Assembly (NCBI GenBank): GCA_905250115.1
Contig: CAJNOI010000007.1
Span: 1,099,566-1,163,565, forward strand
Reading direction: 5' to 3'
Source: Adineta steineri
Taxonomy: Eukaryota; Rotifera; Eurotatoria; Adinetida; Adinetidae
Length of the DNA: 64,000 bases
The first letter of the stretch is position 1; each line of letters begins with the position of its first letter. The notes beneath the pieces are model-generated. The model did not search any database. It worked only from the letters and a program-made list of their open reading frames with translations, and was not told where the DNA came from. This document shows positions 19,491 through 30,952 of the stretch, piece after piece. Position numbers and translations under genes: made by a program.

Positions 19491-20444
19491 TTAATGTTTC
19501 GATATCTTCATGATTGCTTCATCGATTAATTGTAAAGCTGTTAAGGCATCAAGAGCTATTTCGATGGTTTTTCCATTACTTTTCTTTTTGTAATAATCAT
19601 CAACCATCGAGTGTTCTGCTAGTGGATTGATACGAATAAAATCAGCTGTCCACTTTTGATCAGTAAATGCCCTTTCACTTTCGCATCTTACAGTAGGAAC
19701 GGCTGTACCAGCACCCAATTCTATAATTAATAATTTAGCTTTTATCTTAGTAATATTTGATTTAAATGTGTCATAATGAGATGTTTGTTCATTTAATCTT
19801 ATATCTAAAAATTTCCAATCACCAAACATGAGTACATTTGGTCTTGCTAATTTCTTACAATCATGACATTGTGGTAAATTGCCAATAGCACAATCTGTTT
19901 TTGGATCAACTTCAAGATTCAATGCATTGTCAGTATTCCATATACGTTGACAACATTTATCAATACATTGCATATAATTTACTGATCCATGACATTCAAG
20001 AACTTCTGATTCATTCCAATCTGATTTTATCCAATGACCATCGATATTACTAGTAAAACTAAATGCATATTTAATATTATTGAAATTACTCCATCGTTTA
20101 GCAATTTCATAACCAACATGTGGAAGAGATGACGTATAAGCATTGTATCGATACGCCCAAAATGCATAACCAAAATTAGCTGTATTATGTTTTTCACTAT
20201 TACCTTGTGGTAGTTCAAACCATTGTGGATTGCTCATATCAGTAAAATCGAATTCAGGATGTTTCAGTAAAGGTGGCCAAACACCAGCTGCAATACCTCG
20301 AAATGTGCCAAGTCCACTACTTACACCCATTCCAGCACCACTAGTAAATAAAATAGCATCACAATTAAGTACTAATTCAGCTGCTCTATTAATAAGTGAT
20401 TGCACATCTGTATTGATAGTCTGCGATTGATTTATCGATGTCAT
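19491..20444 (-). CDS. Atypical sirtuin (Sir2-type NAD+-dependent protein deacylase)
   Basis: A single exon of 317 codons. GAGMGVSSGLGTFRG (36-50) is the NAD-binding loop, TSNIDGH (131-137) takes the place of TQNID, and H152 in ECHGS is the expected catalytic His. C160, C164, C193 and C196 fit the zinc ribbon. RPNVLMFGD (201-209) and GAGTAVP (244-250) complete the Rossmann core. The TSN.DGH form and the 'HGS.NYMQC' phrase resemble bacterial Sir2 proteins more than animal SIRT1-7, as far as I recall. There is no targeting signal, so cytosolic or nuclear. It lies 375 bp beyond the 3' end of the ADP-ribosylglycohydrolase gene and in the same orientation. Single-exon structure would fit late acquisition, which is inference. 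Confidence 0.85.
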   Translation of the reverse strand: MTSINQSQTINTDVQSLINRAAELVLNCDAILFTSGAGMGVSSGLGTFRGIAAGVWPPLLKHPEFDFTDMSNPQWFELPQGNSEKHNTANFGYAFWAYRYNAYTSSLPHVGYEIAKRWSNFNNIKYAFSFTSNIDGHWIKSDWNESEVLECHGSVNYMQCIDKCCQRIWNTDNALNLEVDPKTDCAIGNLPQCHDCKKLARPNVLMFGDWKFLDIRLNEQTSHYDTFKSNITKIKAKLLIIELGAGTAVPTVRCESERAFTDQKWTADFIRINPLAEHSMVDDYYKKKSNGKTIEIALDALTALQLIDEAIMKISKH

Positions 20445-20818
20445 GGTATGAATTTATTTAATATCTAAAAAGAATTAAAAGAGTGACTCACATCCGAAAA
20501 CATAATACTTCTTTTCTTACATTAATCCACGTTTATCAAAAGTCTTCTAATTGGTAGATATTTATTTTTTTAATAAAAAAATTGAAATGTGCACTAAAAA
20601 AATCTAATTGACAAGTTAAAGTAATGCAAGATATTTGTTATATCTATACAACTAAATGTTTTCGTCTCACTATCATCTACACAAACCAAAAAGTGAAATA
20701 AAATCTGAGTGAAAACAGACCGATAACTATGATGCACAGTATCTAAATAGAGTTTTAATTGATTATCACGATTGTATAGGATTGATGTCGTTCAGAATAT
20801 TGAATAAATTGTCGACAT

Positions 20819-22933
20819 TCACTCGTCTGTTGACTGTGATCGGTGTTTCTTTTTTTGTTGAGGAGAACATGGTGATGGTGGAGCTGAATGTTTTGTAGGG
20901 CTTGCATAGTTAAAAAAAGCAAACATTCTCTGAAAGAATGATTTCTGTTCATTTGGTGTTGTTACATAAGTTGGTTCCGGTTGAGATTGATGACTTGAAG
21001 TTGATCCTTCTGTTTCGTTCCATTTCTTTCCTTCATATGCTATCCATTCACTCACATTTAAGATAAACTGCTTTGCGTACACATGTTTTACCCATTCCTT
21101 AGGTAGTTTTTTATATCCATAATATGCACCAGCTAATTGACCATAAATAGCAGCAGTTGTATCGGTATCATCTCCTAAATTTACAGCAGCAAGTACACCT
21201 TTCTCAAATGAGTTCTCATCCGACCAAAATGCCCACAAAGCAGCTTCAAGAGCATTAACTATATAACCTTTTCCTCGTATACCATCCTGATAGCCACCTC
21301 CTTTCTGATAAGATCCTTCGGCAATTTTTTTAATTTCATCACAAAGTGGAATGTTGCCGAACCAATGCTTATGTTTTGTGTAAAAATCTTTGTCGAGAAG
21401 GTCACTTTTCTCATAATCCTTAAGAGCAGCACAAATCAGAGCTCCATAGTAACGACATGCATCATAAGCTTTCGTATCACCATGAGTAATCCGTCCACTA
21501 ATACCTGAAAATTCTACAGCTGTCTCTGGATTTTCATGGAAAAAGAGTGGAACTGGTGCTAGACGCATGAGAGCTCCATTACCTGCGACACCCTGTGAAC
21601 TACAGTTTACGGGAAATGTTTCAAGAAGCTCAGTATCCGAGAGAAAGTCTAATGTTTTGACAGAAATATTATGATTTTTTGCAAATGATTCTTGACGTCG
21701 ACTAAATTTTTCTAATGATTCTCTTGTGGCCGCACCAATATCGAAACATTTTCCAGTCGATGACATATATCCATATTGATACCACCATTTGTAACGAACT
21801 AATTGGTCATATGGTACAAAATCATGACGAGCCAATAATGACATAGCCAAGCAAAGAGCCATCGAAGTGTCATCGGTGAACTAGAATATTTACATCTTTT
21901 ATAATAATTAATAAAACAAAAAAAAAGAACTTTTAAAATTTATTTTCCATATTTCAACAGCCATTTTTAATTATATCGTTCTAAAGGGAATATATTATTT
22001 GCCTGATTTACTTCTCCTACCGTGTATGACTTTGAGTTTGTCAATACATATAAATAGATTATAAAAATGAGAACATGTTTTCGTTCTGTTTACGACTGTT
22101 GACATGAAAGATTAGTAAAAAAAGGCATGACTTTTTTTTGCGTTCTTTACATAGAACGAAAGAAAAAACACAATAGATATTATGATTATTAAAAACGAAT
22201 ACTTTAAAACTTGAGACAGACTGTTCTTCCTCTTAAAAGGTGAGTATAACAAACATGTTTGTCATCTTCTATGAAATATGGTGATGATATCATACCTGGC
22301 CTTTTTCTAAACCCCATGTACCTCCTCCTACGAGATCTTTAACTGGATTTTGACATAAATATTCGTAAGGACGAAATTCAACATGTGCACCAACTGCATC
22401 ACCTAAAGCCATTCCAATCAAGGATCCTTTAATACGATCGAGTTGTTTTTTATCAGCTAATTCAGGTGGAGATTCCATTTGATGTTCAAGTTCATCAGGC
22501 TTCTTGATTTTATCATCTGTATGATATTGAAGATCGAGCCATTGTTTATCTAAGAATAGATTGTCATCTGTTTTGCTAAAATCGAAATATAAGATTTCTT
22601 ACCTGCTTTAAACTGGCATGATGGATGATCAGTTTGAACATTATTTTCTAAAACGATTCAATATAGAAATAATTATATATCAAATTTCAGTCAAAAACAG
22701 TATATCTTAATGGCATTAGTAAGTTAAAAATATAATATACAAAAATAAAACAATTCATTTGCTATTCTTCAATCGGTAGTCTTACAAAAACTATCCAGTT
22801 AAACCTTATCTATATGATCTGTCTACGTAATTTATTTATTTCTTAATTATAAGGTTAACAATATACGAAATAACATCTTACGTGGCCACAAATATTGTTT
22901 GACTTGCTGGGAAAGATATTGGCCTTGTTTCAT
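20819..22933 (-). CDS. ADP-ribosylglycohydrolase (DraG/ARH family)
   Basis: Four exons (22933-22882, 22647-22603, 22549-22296, 21880-20819) with GT-AG introns join in frame to 470 residues. After a polar N-terminal part of about 90 residues, GSLIGMALGDAVGAHVEF opens the ADP-ribosylglycohydrolase fold. FTDDTSM (118-124) and GDDTDTT (353-359) are the two motifs that hold the di-metal centre in DraG and ARH1/ARH3. A Ser/His/Lys-rich tail follows residue about 410. The family removes ADP-ribose from proteins (arginine in ARH1/DraG, serine in ARH3) or hydrolyses related compounds. It could in principle reverse the mark made by the ART domain encoded at 8-13 kb, but nothing in the sequence proves that pairing. 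The first exon is the least certain. Confidence 0.85.
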
Positions 22934-23771
22934 TTTAAATCCTAAAATAAAAAGAATGTGCTAGTTGTCGTTTCTTTTTTTATAGCTGCAATCGAGTTTG
23001 CTATCATGCTCGTTCTTTAACTAAAATTTTTTATTTTTCTTCCTTTCGTTCTTTTTTCTATGCTTGTTTGATGATAGAAACAGTTTATAAGAAAAATAAT
23101 TTCTTCTTACAGCAAAATTCAAGAAAGAAATTCATTGTATGACAAAATAAATGCTTATAAGAACAATTATTTTTTGTGTTTACAGAAAACATAAAAAAAT
23201 ATATGAAAGTAAAATAATGAGAATTTTTTCATGATTTTAGGTGAAATAATTATTTTAATACTCAACTAATGTGTCGAATGTTTACAAACTAATTTTGAAA
23301 AACAAAATAGAATGTTATAATTCATATTGATATTTGATGGATTAAAATGAATCATTCTTTTGAGTAAGAATTCTGATAAATATGAAATGAATAATCTATT
23401 TACTCATTTATAATTGGCTTTAGTTTTGAGCATATGTATATTGTTCTCAAAACGTTAATTTAAGGTTTTTTGAATATTTTCATGATTTACCACGTTTACG
23501 CAAATGTACTTAACATTGAGTGTTAAATTTTTGATCAAAACAAACCATGTTCATGTATTACGTACTGAGACGTAGTTGAGCAATCATTTATTTTCTGAAA
23601 GTAGTCTGGCAACAGATGTCCTTGACTGTTGATTATAATTTATCTGTTTCTCTTTTACAGATATTATTTCATTAGTTTAAAATGATATTTACTCAATCAA
23701 AAAAAATATACAATCTACAAACTAAAAATATATTCTCTAGTTAATTAATAATCTTTTAAATTGAAAAATGA
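22934..23771. other. Intergenic, AT-rich, nothing recognised
   Basis: Upstream of the ADP-ribosylglycohydrolase and downstream of the SLC6 gene. No repeats or ORFs of note. Confidence 0.5.
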
Positions 23772-26657
23772 TTATAGTTTTGTACGACGAATATTTTCAG
23801 AATCTAAAGTTGAAATATCATCACCATCGTTATTATTCGATTGATATGTAGATGGTAATTGATCAATCTTTGGTTTATAACGACCCCAACGATTTTCATT
23901 TTTTGATGGTCCCCATTCTGTATCTGGTTGACTAACATAAGTTAACATTCGTAGATAATGTGGCATATTCTCATTAATCTTTAAACAATAAAAAACAAAA
24001 TGTCAATAAACAAAAAGAACAAAGTATATACTTGATGTTGAGAACTATTTGTAGCTTTCCATGCTTTAATAAATTCATAAATCATAATAATAGGAATAAA
24101 AATAATTGATGAACACACCATAAGCCAACCAAGTGCATTAGCATATGCTGGATATACATAACTACCTTCAGTTGGTGTTCGAAATCGAATAATTGATATA
24201 AAGAAAACACCCTAAATTTTTAAAAATTACAATCATATAAAATAACAATACTCTATTATAAATGTACTAAAGTAATAATAGGACCTGATATACACCAAGT
24301 AAAAAACCAAAATGGTTCTAAAGGTCTCTTTTTTAACATCATTCGAATATCTTCCATAAAATTATTAAATCCTACAAAAGAAAAAGAAATTTGACTAAAT
24401 AATTCATCTATATCTATTACCATAAATATAACCAATAAGTATAAATTCAAAAAATGCACATAAATATACTGATAAATTAGCTGCATATTCATTCATTAAT
24501 GTCTATGAATAAACAAAATTATCGCTTGATAAGATAAATGACATATACACATACAAATAAAAAGATACCACCCTAAAAAATAATATTAAATATTTGTAAT
24601 ATAAATTTATAGATTCTATTACCGGTGCACATATTGGTAATGCTAATAAAAAGCAAACAACACAATAACCAATAGTAACGTAGACTTTATGACGACGTAA
24701 ACTTTTGAATGTATCAAGTATACCAGAGATAATAACATCAGCAAAAGCAAACTACATGTAATTTATATGATTAATTGAATTAAACTATATTATCAAATTA
24801 CTTGAGAATCAAGTCCAAGTGTAAGTAACATAAAAAAGAATATTACTGCCCAAAATGGCCCACCTGGCATTATGGATAATGCTTGTGGATAAGCAATAAA
24901 GGCAAGACCAGGTCCAGCTTTAGCTACTTGATCAATAGGTAAACCCGTTTTAAATGACATATAACCAAGAATTGAAAAAATAGCAAAACCCGCAAATACC
25001 TATTGTTATATAGTTCATTATTTATAAATATATACAAACCTGTCTTATACTTACTGATGTAAAACAATCGCAAGCAGTAACAAAAATACAATCTCTAAAT
25101 AAAATTCTATATATAAATATGTATTTGTAAAAAAAACGTTATTGACCTGAGATAATTTGCATGAAATTTATTAAAACTAGCATAACCAAGAAGAGGACCA
25201 AATGCAACTGAAAGAGAGAATGTAACCTATACCAAAAATAAATTTTAAACCTATAAATATTCACAAAAAAAATAATCAAACCTGGGAAGCAGCAGCAATC
25301 CAAACCTTTAAAAACAATTTTATTGTACCAACAAATATTAAAAAAAAAAAAAATATACTTACATCAAGTTCACGAATTTTTTGCCAATTAGGTTTTAGAT
25401 AGAATGTTAAACCAGCTCGAGCACCTACATATATTATATCATATTGTTTCTATGAATGCATATATATACATAAAATTCCTACCCGGTAATGTTACACCAC
25501 GGACAATCAAAGCAAGAATAACAACATAAGGAAATAATGCAGTAAAATAAACAACCTAAATATATCAATTATATTGATAGGATAATCTAATAAAAAACCT
25601 TACTTTGCCTGATGATTTAATACCTTGAATAATACAAATACCAACAAGAATCCATGCTAATAATAAACATAATACTAATGACCAATTTGGAGTACCTAAA
25701 TTATCTAAAGAATTGCTTCGTCGTAGGACATAATGACTAAATACGAATAAATATTTATCAAACAAAAAAAAGATATAGAAATTGGTCTTACTCAAAATAT
25801 TCTTCTGGTGGAAGAGTCGGTATTGTACAATTAGTTTGACGATTAACATTATTACAAAATAAAGTTGAATTCATCAAGTTTAGTGTTTCTATAGAAGAAT
25901 AATAAAATAAATTTCTTTTCAAATATTTTGTTTCTGTACCTGGATTAGCACAACGTTCAGTATTCCACCAATTTCCACAATCACTCCATTGAAGTTTACT
26001 TCGAAATGAAGCAAAAAAATAGAAAAGACACCAAGCAATAATAATATTATAATAAATAGAAACTAAAAAAGAATTGATTGCCGTTGCCCAACCAAGTCCT
26101 TTGAACATTCGTGACATTTTAAAAGCAGCTGCTGACCCACTACTAGTAAATTGACCAAGTGACATTTCAAGAAAGAACAGTGGTGTACCAATAAGAAAAT
26201 AAACACAAAAATATGGTATAATAAAAGCACCTAATTATTATTTTTATTAAAATTTTATGAAAAATATTTTAAGAAATATTTACCTCCACCATTTTTAAAT
26301 GCTAGAAAAAGAGTAATATAATAGGTATATATGTCTATCAAGTATGACTTACCAATGTATGGATATCTCCAAACATTACCGAGTCCTTAAAGAACAAAAA
26401 TTATTGAATGAAATCGTTTTCTTTTATTATTTATTTGATAAAACTTACCAATCGAACAACCAATTAATGAAAGAAAAAATTCAATAGGTCGATCCCATTC
26501 TTCTCGATCTTCATTTTTATTCTTGGAAACGGTAGTCTAAACAGTTCATATATGCAGTTATATATATAATAGAGTGAATATAAAAACTTTTTTTTACTTC
26601 CAATGGTGGTTGTGATAGTTTACGAGGTGAAACACGACTTCTTAGACGATCAAACAT
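23772..26657 (-). CDS. SLC6-family Na+/Cl--dependent transporter
   Basis: About 14 short exons separated by 40-70 bp introns, starting at ATG 26657 ([13 protein letters not shown]) and ending at 23772. Early exons read [19 protein letters not shown] and [11 protein letters not shown], then AFKNGG, the diagnostic TM1 region of SLC6 carriers that holds sodium. Later come [30 protein letters not shown] and many hydrophobic segments, with an extracellular loop carrying [10 protein letters not shown]. The C-terminus has [15 protein letters not shown], also typical. The family imports neurotransmitters, amino acids or osmolytes with Na+ and Cl-. Substrate (glycine, GABA, proline, taurine and others) cannot be told by eye. 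The middle exons were recognised by their splice-bounded hydrophobic segments and not joined base by base. Confidence 0.85.
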
Positions 26658-27463
26658 TATCGAATTAACGAATATTTTTTTCAATACTATTAATAATAAC
26701 CTTTCTTATCTCTTTCTTCGAACAACAGAATTGATAAAAAAAAGATATATTAGATCCTTTTTAATTAAACTAAATATCAATTTATTGATCTTTTCACTAG
26801 ACAAATATCATATTCCGAATAAGATATAATTTTTTTTAAATGCACAGTTTTTCTTAAAAGAATAGAAAAGATTATTTGTTAATTCAACTTATTTTACAAA
26901 ATATACTAACAAACAATGATTATTTACAATAGTATTATTATAGTTTCATATATGTGTGTGTATAATTAATAATTACTTCAAATATAGACTATTGTTCATT
27001 AGTAATAGTAAAATAGATCAGTCATGATTGAACTTTTCGTTATTTCTTTTTTTTTGTGTAGATTAACAAATCTAATGATACCATACTAATCATAGAAAAG
27101 AAATACAAAGGTTTCACCTGATCAAATAATTCTATTTCAACATATATGTTGTCAACATTGGACTAAGTTATTTCTTTATTTCTTGATACCGTATGAATCA
27201 CATTGATATTTGTTATACTTATGATTTGACTGCGTACTTATTCATCATAGAATGTCTTTTTATATTATAATTTATAACGTCATTGAGAAAACAAGATATT
27301 TATAGAAGATTTTGTTATGTAAACTTAAGTCAATATAAATATACTAGATATTCATATGAAAATAACACTAAAGTTTCTTCAAGACGGTAGGTAAGTACAA
27401 ATGTTACCCTCTAACATTTTTATATCTATACAACAAAAAGAACATAATTTATTTCTATAGATA
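26658..27463. other. Divergent intergenic region
   Basis: Between the starts of the SLC6 transporter (minus) and the oxygenase (plus), so it probably holds both promoters. No clear TATA box or repeat. Confidence 0.4.
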
Positions 27464-27846
27464 ATGAATTTCGATTGTAATAATTATAATTTCGATCCTA
27501 GTCAATTACCAGAAATAGAGAGAGCTCTTGAAAAAGATGGTTACGTTCGCATACAATTTTCTAATGAACATCTACCAATTGATGATAATTTTCTTACGAA
27601 TATGGAGAAATTTTTTATTGATGTTATTGAGAAACTTGGTGGACAATGTTTGACACATAATGAACAAAACGATTCTTTTGTTTGGCATGTTCAACCAATT
27701 CAAACTAATTCAAAGATACAAAAACAATCATTAGCTCGATCACAAACTGATGACGAATTTTTATTTCATACTGATTGTTCATATGAAATAAATCCACCGG
27801 AATATATGGCATTATTTGTTCTAGAACAAGATCAATTCGGTGGTGG
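27464..27846 (+). CDS. TauD/TfdA-like Fe(II)/2-oxoglutarate oxygenase, cut by assembly gap
   Basis: 128 residues before the 100-N gap. H102 and D104 in FLFHTDCSYEIN are the HxD pair that, with a distal His, binds Fe(II) in TauD/TfdA oxygenases; PPEYMALFVLEQDQFGGG follows as expected for the core strand. The second His and the Arg for 2-oxoglutarate would lie in or after the gap. The sequence after the gap (from 27947) is not coding, so the gap may hide more than 100 bp or a misjoin. Family members hydroxylate small acids, amino acids or similar compounds; the substrate is not predictable. Such genes in bdelloids are often of non-animal origin, which is inference here. Confidence 0.75.
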
Positions 27847-27946
27847 NNNNNNNNNNNNNNNNNNNNNNNNNNNNNNNNNNNNNNNNNNNNNNNNNNNNNN
27901 NNNNNNNNNNNNNNNNNNNNNNNNNNNNNNNNNNNNNNNNNNNNNN
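27847..27946. other. Assembly gap (100 N)
   Basis: Exactly 100 N, a conventional gap of unknown size. Confidence 0.99.
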
Positions 27947-29312
27947 TTTTTTTTTCTTTTTACTTAATGATATGTTTGAATGATTAACTATTACGTATTC
28001 GTATATGTCCTTGCAAAATGAAAAGGCTATTGATAATTATCTTTTTAATCATATATAAATTATCTCAAAAGAATTTTGATTAATTTTCGTTGTTTGTATA
28101 TATTGATGTGAATAATGTTGTTTTTTATTTATTAAAATCAATATTTTGACTAGCTTGACTTGATATATACAATGATTGTAATTGAGTATAATCACATGAT
28201 AGCTTTGCCTTTTTAATAATTAATGAAAACTAAAGGTAAAAATGTAAGTGTTTCTTTTTCAATGATAAGAAAAATATGTATGTGAAAATAATTGATTTAT
28301 TTTCATACGTTTGTCTTTCAAAATAGTTATTAATTGAAATATATTATTTTTGTCTGATTCATTATAGAAGAAAAAAAATCGTTGTCATTTTCAGATATGA
28401 CTCTTCCATCATTTCATATTTCAAAATGTTCACCTTGACTTGATAATTGCTTGGTGAACACACGTGTATTTATATGTATATATATTCAAGAATAGTGACA
28501 AATTTTTATTGATCGATATAGATCTAATGTATATCTTGGTTAGATGACGGTTCAAGGAATCAAATTAATCGAGACAATTTGTCAGTTTCTTTTTTTTTTA
28601 TATTTATATGATCGATATGTACATATAGAGTATTGTTCTTGTTCATTTGAACGTGATATTAATGTGTGAAAACCTTGATACATACTCGATAGGTAATATC
28701 AAATATATATAGTTCATATCTTGCATTTTTTTTTCTTTTTCGACGACGACGACATTTATTCACGTGTTTGCATCATTAGTTAATGTCTTGTTGGAAATAA
28801 TTCGATCGAAATATGTAATATAAAAATAATCTGCTCACGTGCTTTATAGTTTTAGACAAAACGAAAAAATCATCAAAGAAGGTAAACGAAAAGGTGGATG
28901 ACGTGTACATTTATATGAGCCTACAAAGAGGTAATTAGAATGGCTGCGTAAAAGGTAACATGACTACCCTCATCGATTATATATAAAGGAACACGCACAT
29001 ACTTACGATATGTATATACAGTAATCAATGTGACTATAGCAATTACTGTGCACATCAAATAAATTACATTCTCTAGAAAACTTATCTCAGGCATGACTGT
29101 CTTGTATGTTCGTTTAGTTCACACATCATTTGCCTTTTTTTTCCATTCTATGACCTTCTTTTCATCATGTCTTCTATCAATGCAGACAGATAGCCATGAG
29201 TTTCATTGAATAACACATATCGTCTCTTTTTTTTCTCTTTCATATTCGAATTTTTTTAGATAAAAATGGGGTAATACTGGAAATAAATCAAATAGTTGTT
29301 TATATAAATAAT
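27947..29312. other. Non-coding, upstream of the polyQ phosphatase
   Basis: AT-rich; several CACGTG or CACGTGTTT motifs (for example 28459-28466, 28761-28768) and one CGACGACGACGAC run at 28741. No ORF or repeat family recognised. Confidence 0.4.
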
Positions 29313-29624
29313 ATGTTTTTAAATTCATCGGGTGTACCTGCACCAACTCCATTTGCTCCTACTCCTGTTCAATTTTCTGATATAAATGCAACTGCACAAC
29401 AACAACAACAGCAACAGCAACAACAACTTCATTATAATTTAATTAATTTTAATGCTGCAGCAGCGGCTGGATTAGTTTCTCCTACAGCAAGTTTAGGTCC
29501 AACTAATAATTTAAATATAAATACATCACAAGCAACAAATCCAGCATCACCTCAAATCAATGAACCTTCACAACAACAACAGCAACAACAACAGCAACAA
29601 CAGCAGCAACAGCAGCAACAGCAA

Positions 29625-29668
<44 letters not shown>

Positions 29669-30952
29669 GCAACAACAACAGCAACAGCAGCAGCAACAGC
29701 AACAACAACCATCACCATCACAATCGAATACATTTTCTTATTCTACTTTAAAACATCCTCAAGTTCAACAAATTCTCCTGGAAAATCTTTATAATACAGT
29801 TGTTTTACGTGAAAAAAATTCCAATCAATCATATGACCCTCGAAAAAATCGAAAACGTTTATCTGATCCTGTCTTTGTCAATCAACCACAGTCACTTCAA
29901 CCATTAGTAATCAATACACAACAAGGTAATTCTCATTCTCTTATACAACAACAACTTCTTCCAATAAATCCAAATCATCCAAATGATTCAAATAATCTAA
30001 CACTAACTCGTCGTCGTTCATTGCGTTTTATTAAACAACCATTTGTTCTTCAAACAATTCATCAACAAACATCAACTCAACGTGAACTATCAAAAGTATT
30101 AGTTGTTCGTCATGCTGAACGTGTTGATTCAACATTTGGTGCTGGTTGGCTTGATCAAGTATTTGATAAAGCAACTGGTACATATCGTCGAATTAATTTA
30201 AATTTACCGAAAAAAATGGTTACAAGAAGAGATGTAAAAGATTTTCTATTTGATCCTCCATTAACAGAATTAGGTTTACATGAATGTAAAATGGTTGGTG
30301 AAGAACTTGCTGCACAAGGTATTGAAATTCATCATGTTTATGCTTCACCTGCATTACGTTGTGTTCAAACAGCTGATAAAATTCTTGAAGGCCTTCGAAT
30401 GCGTGATGATATATCAATTCGTATTGAACCATGTCTTTTTGAATTTCTTAAATGGTATCCTGTTGTACCGGTGAAATGGCCATTTCTTGATTTAGATGAA
30501 TTAACAAGAAATGGATATAATGTTGATAAATCATATAAAGCATTTTATCCTATGGAAAGTCTTCGAAAAGATGAAGATGAATTAATGTATTATACAAGAA
30601 GTCATTTTATTATGACTTCAATTTTAAAAAATCATGAAATGGATGGAGGCAATTTACTTATTGTTGGACATGTAAGATTCTAATTAATTTAATATATTTA
30701 TAGAAGAAAAAAACAAATTTGCTTTTTTTTTTTTGCTTTCTCTAGGCACCCACAATTGAAGTATGCACACGACAGTTGACTGGTGGTCAACCACGTGTTA
30801 ATGATTTGAAATTTCTTGTATTACGTGTTCCTTTTCTATCTATGCATTGTGTTGCTAAACAAATGGATGGGTCATGGCGACCAACAAAACCTCCAATCTC
30901 ACCAATAAAACATGCAGCTGTTGAACCATTTGATTGGCGTTTTTTTCGATAA
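29313..30952 (+). CDS. UBASH3-like histidine phosphatase with long polyglutamine tract
   Basis: Exons 29313-30671 and 30746-30952 (74-bp GT-AG intron) give 521 residues. The N-terminal half is low complexity: a short Q tract, then a run of 46 Gln (29571-29708, mixed CAA/CAG). From residue about 260 comes a histidine phosphatase domain: VLVVRHAERVD with RHAER at 266-270 (RHGER in most members), DPPLTELGL, VYASPALRCVQTA, and GHAPTIEVCTRQLTGG across the intron. Order and spacing match the C-terminal phosphatase of UBASH3/Sts proteins, down to the C-terminal FDWR. The UBA and SH3 domains of vertebrate UBASH3 are absent. Sts enzymes remove phosphotyrosine in signalling; the closest invertebrate relatives are ecdysteroid-phosphate-phosphatase-like. 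Start at 29313 is the first ATG. Confidence 0.8.
29571..29708 (+). repeat. CAA/CAG repeat encoding 46 Gln
   Basis: Uninterrupted Gln codons with mixed CAA and CAG, which would slow pure-repeat slippage. Inside the histidine phosphatase gene. Confidence 0.95.

Noticed and set aside
22576-22602. 27-bp intron in the ADP-ribosylglycohydrolase gene
   Set aside because: Too short and it breaks the frame; the acceptor at 22550-22552 gives a 53-bp intron with correct phase.
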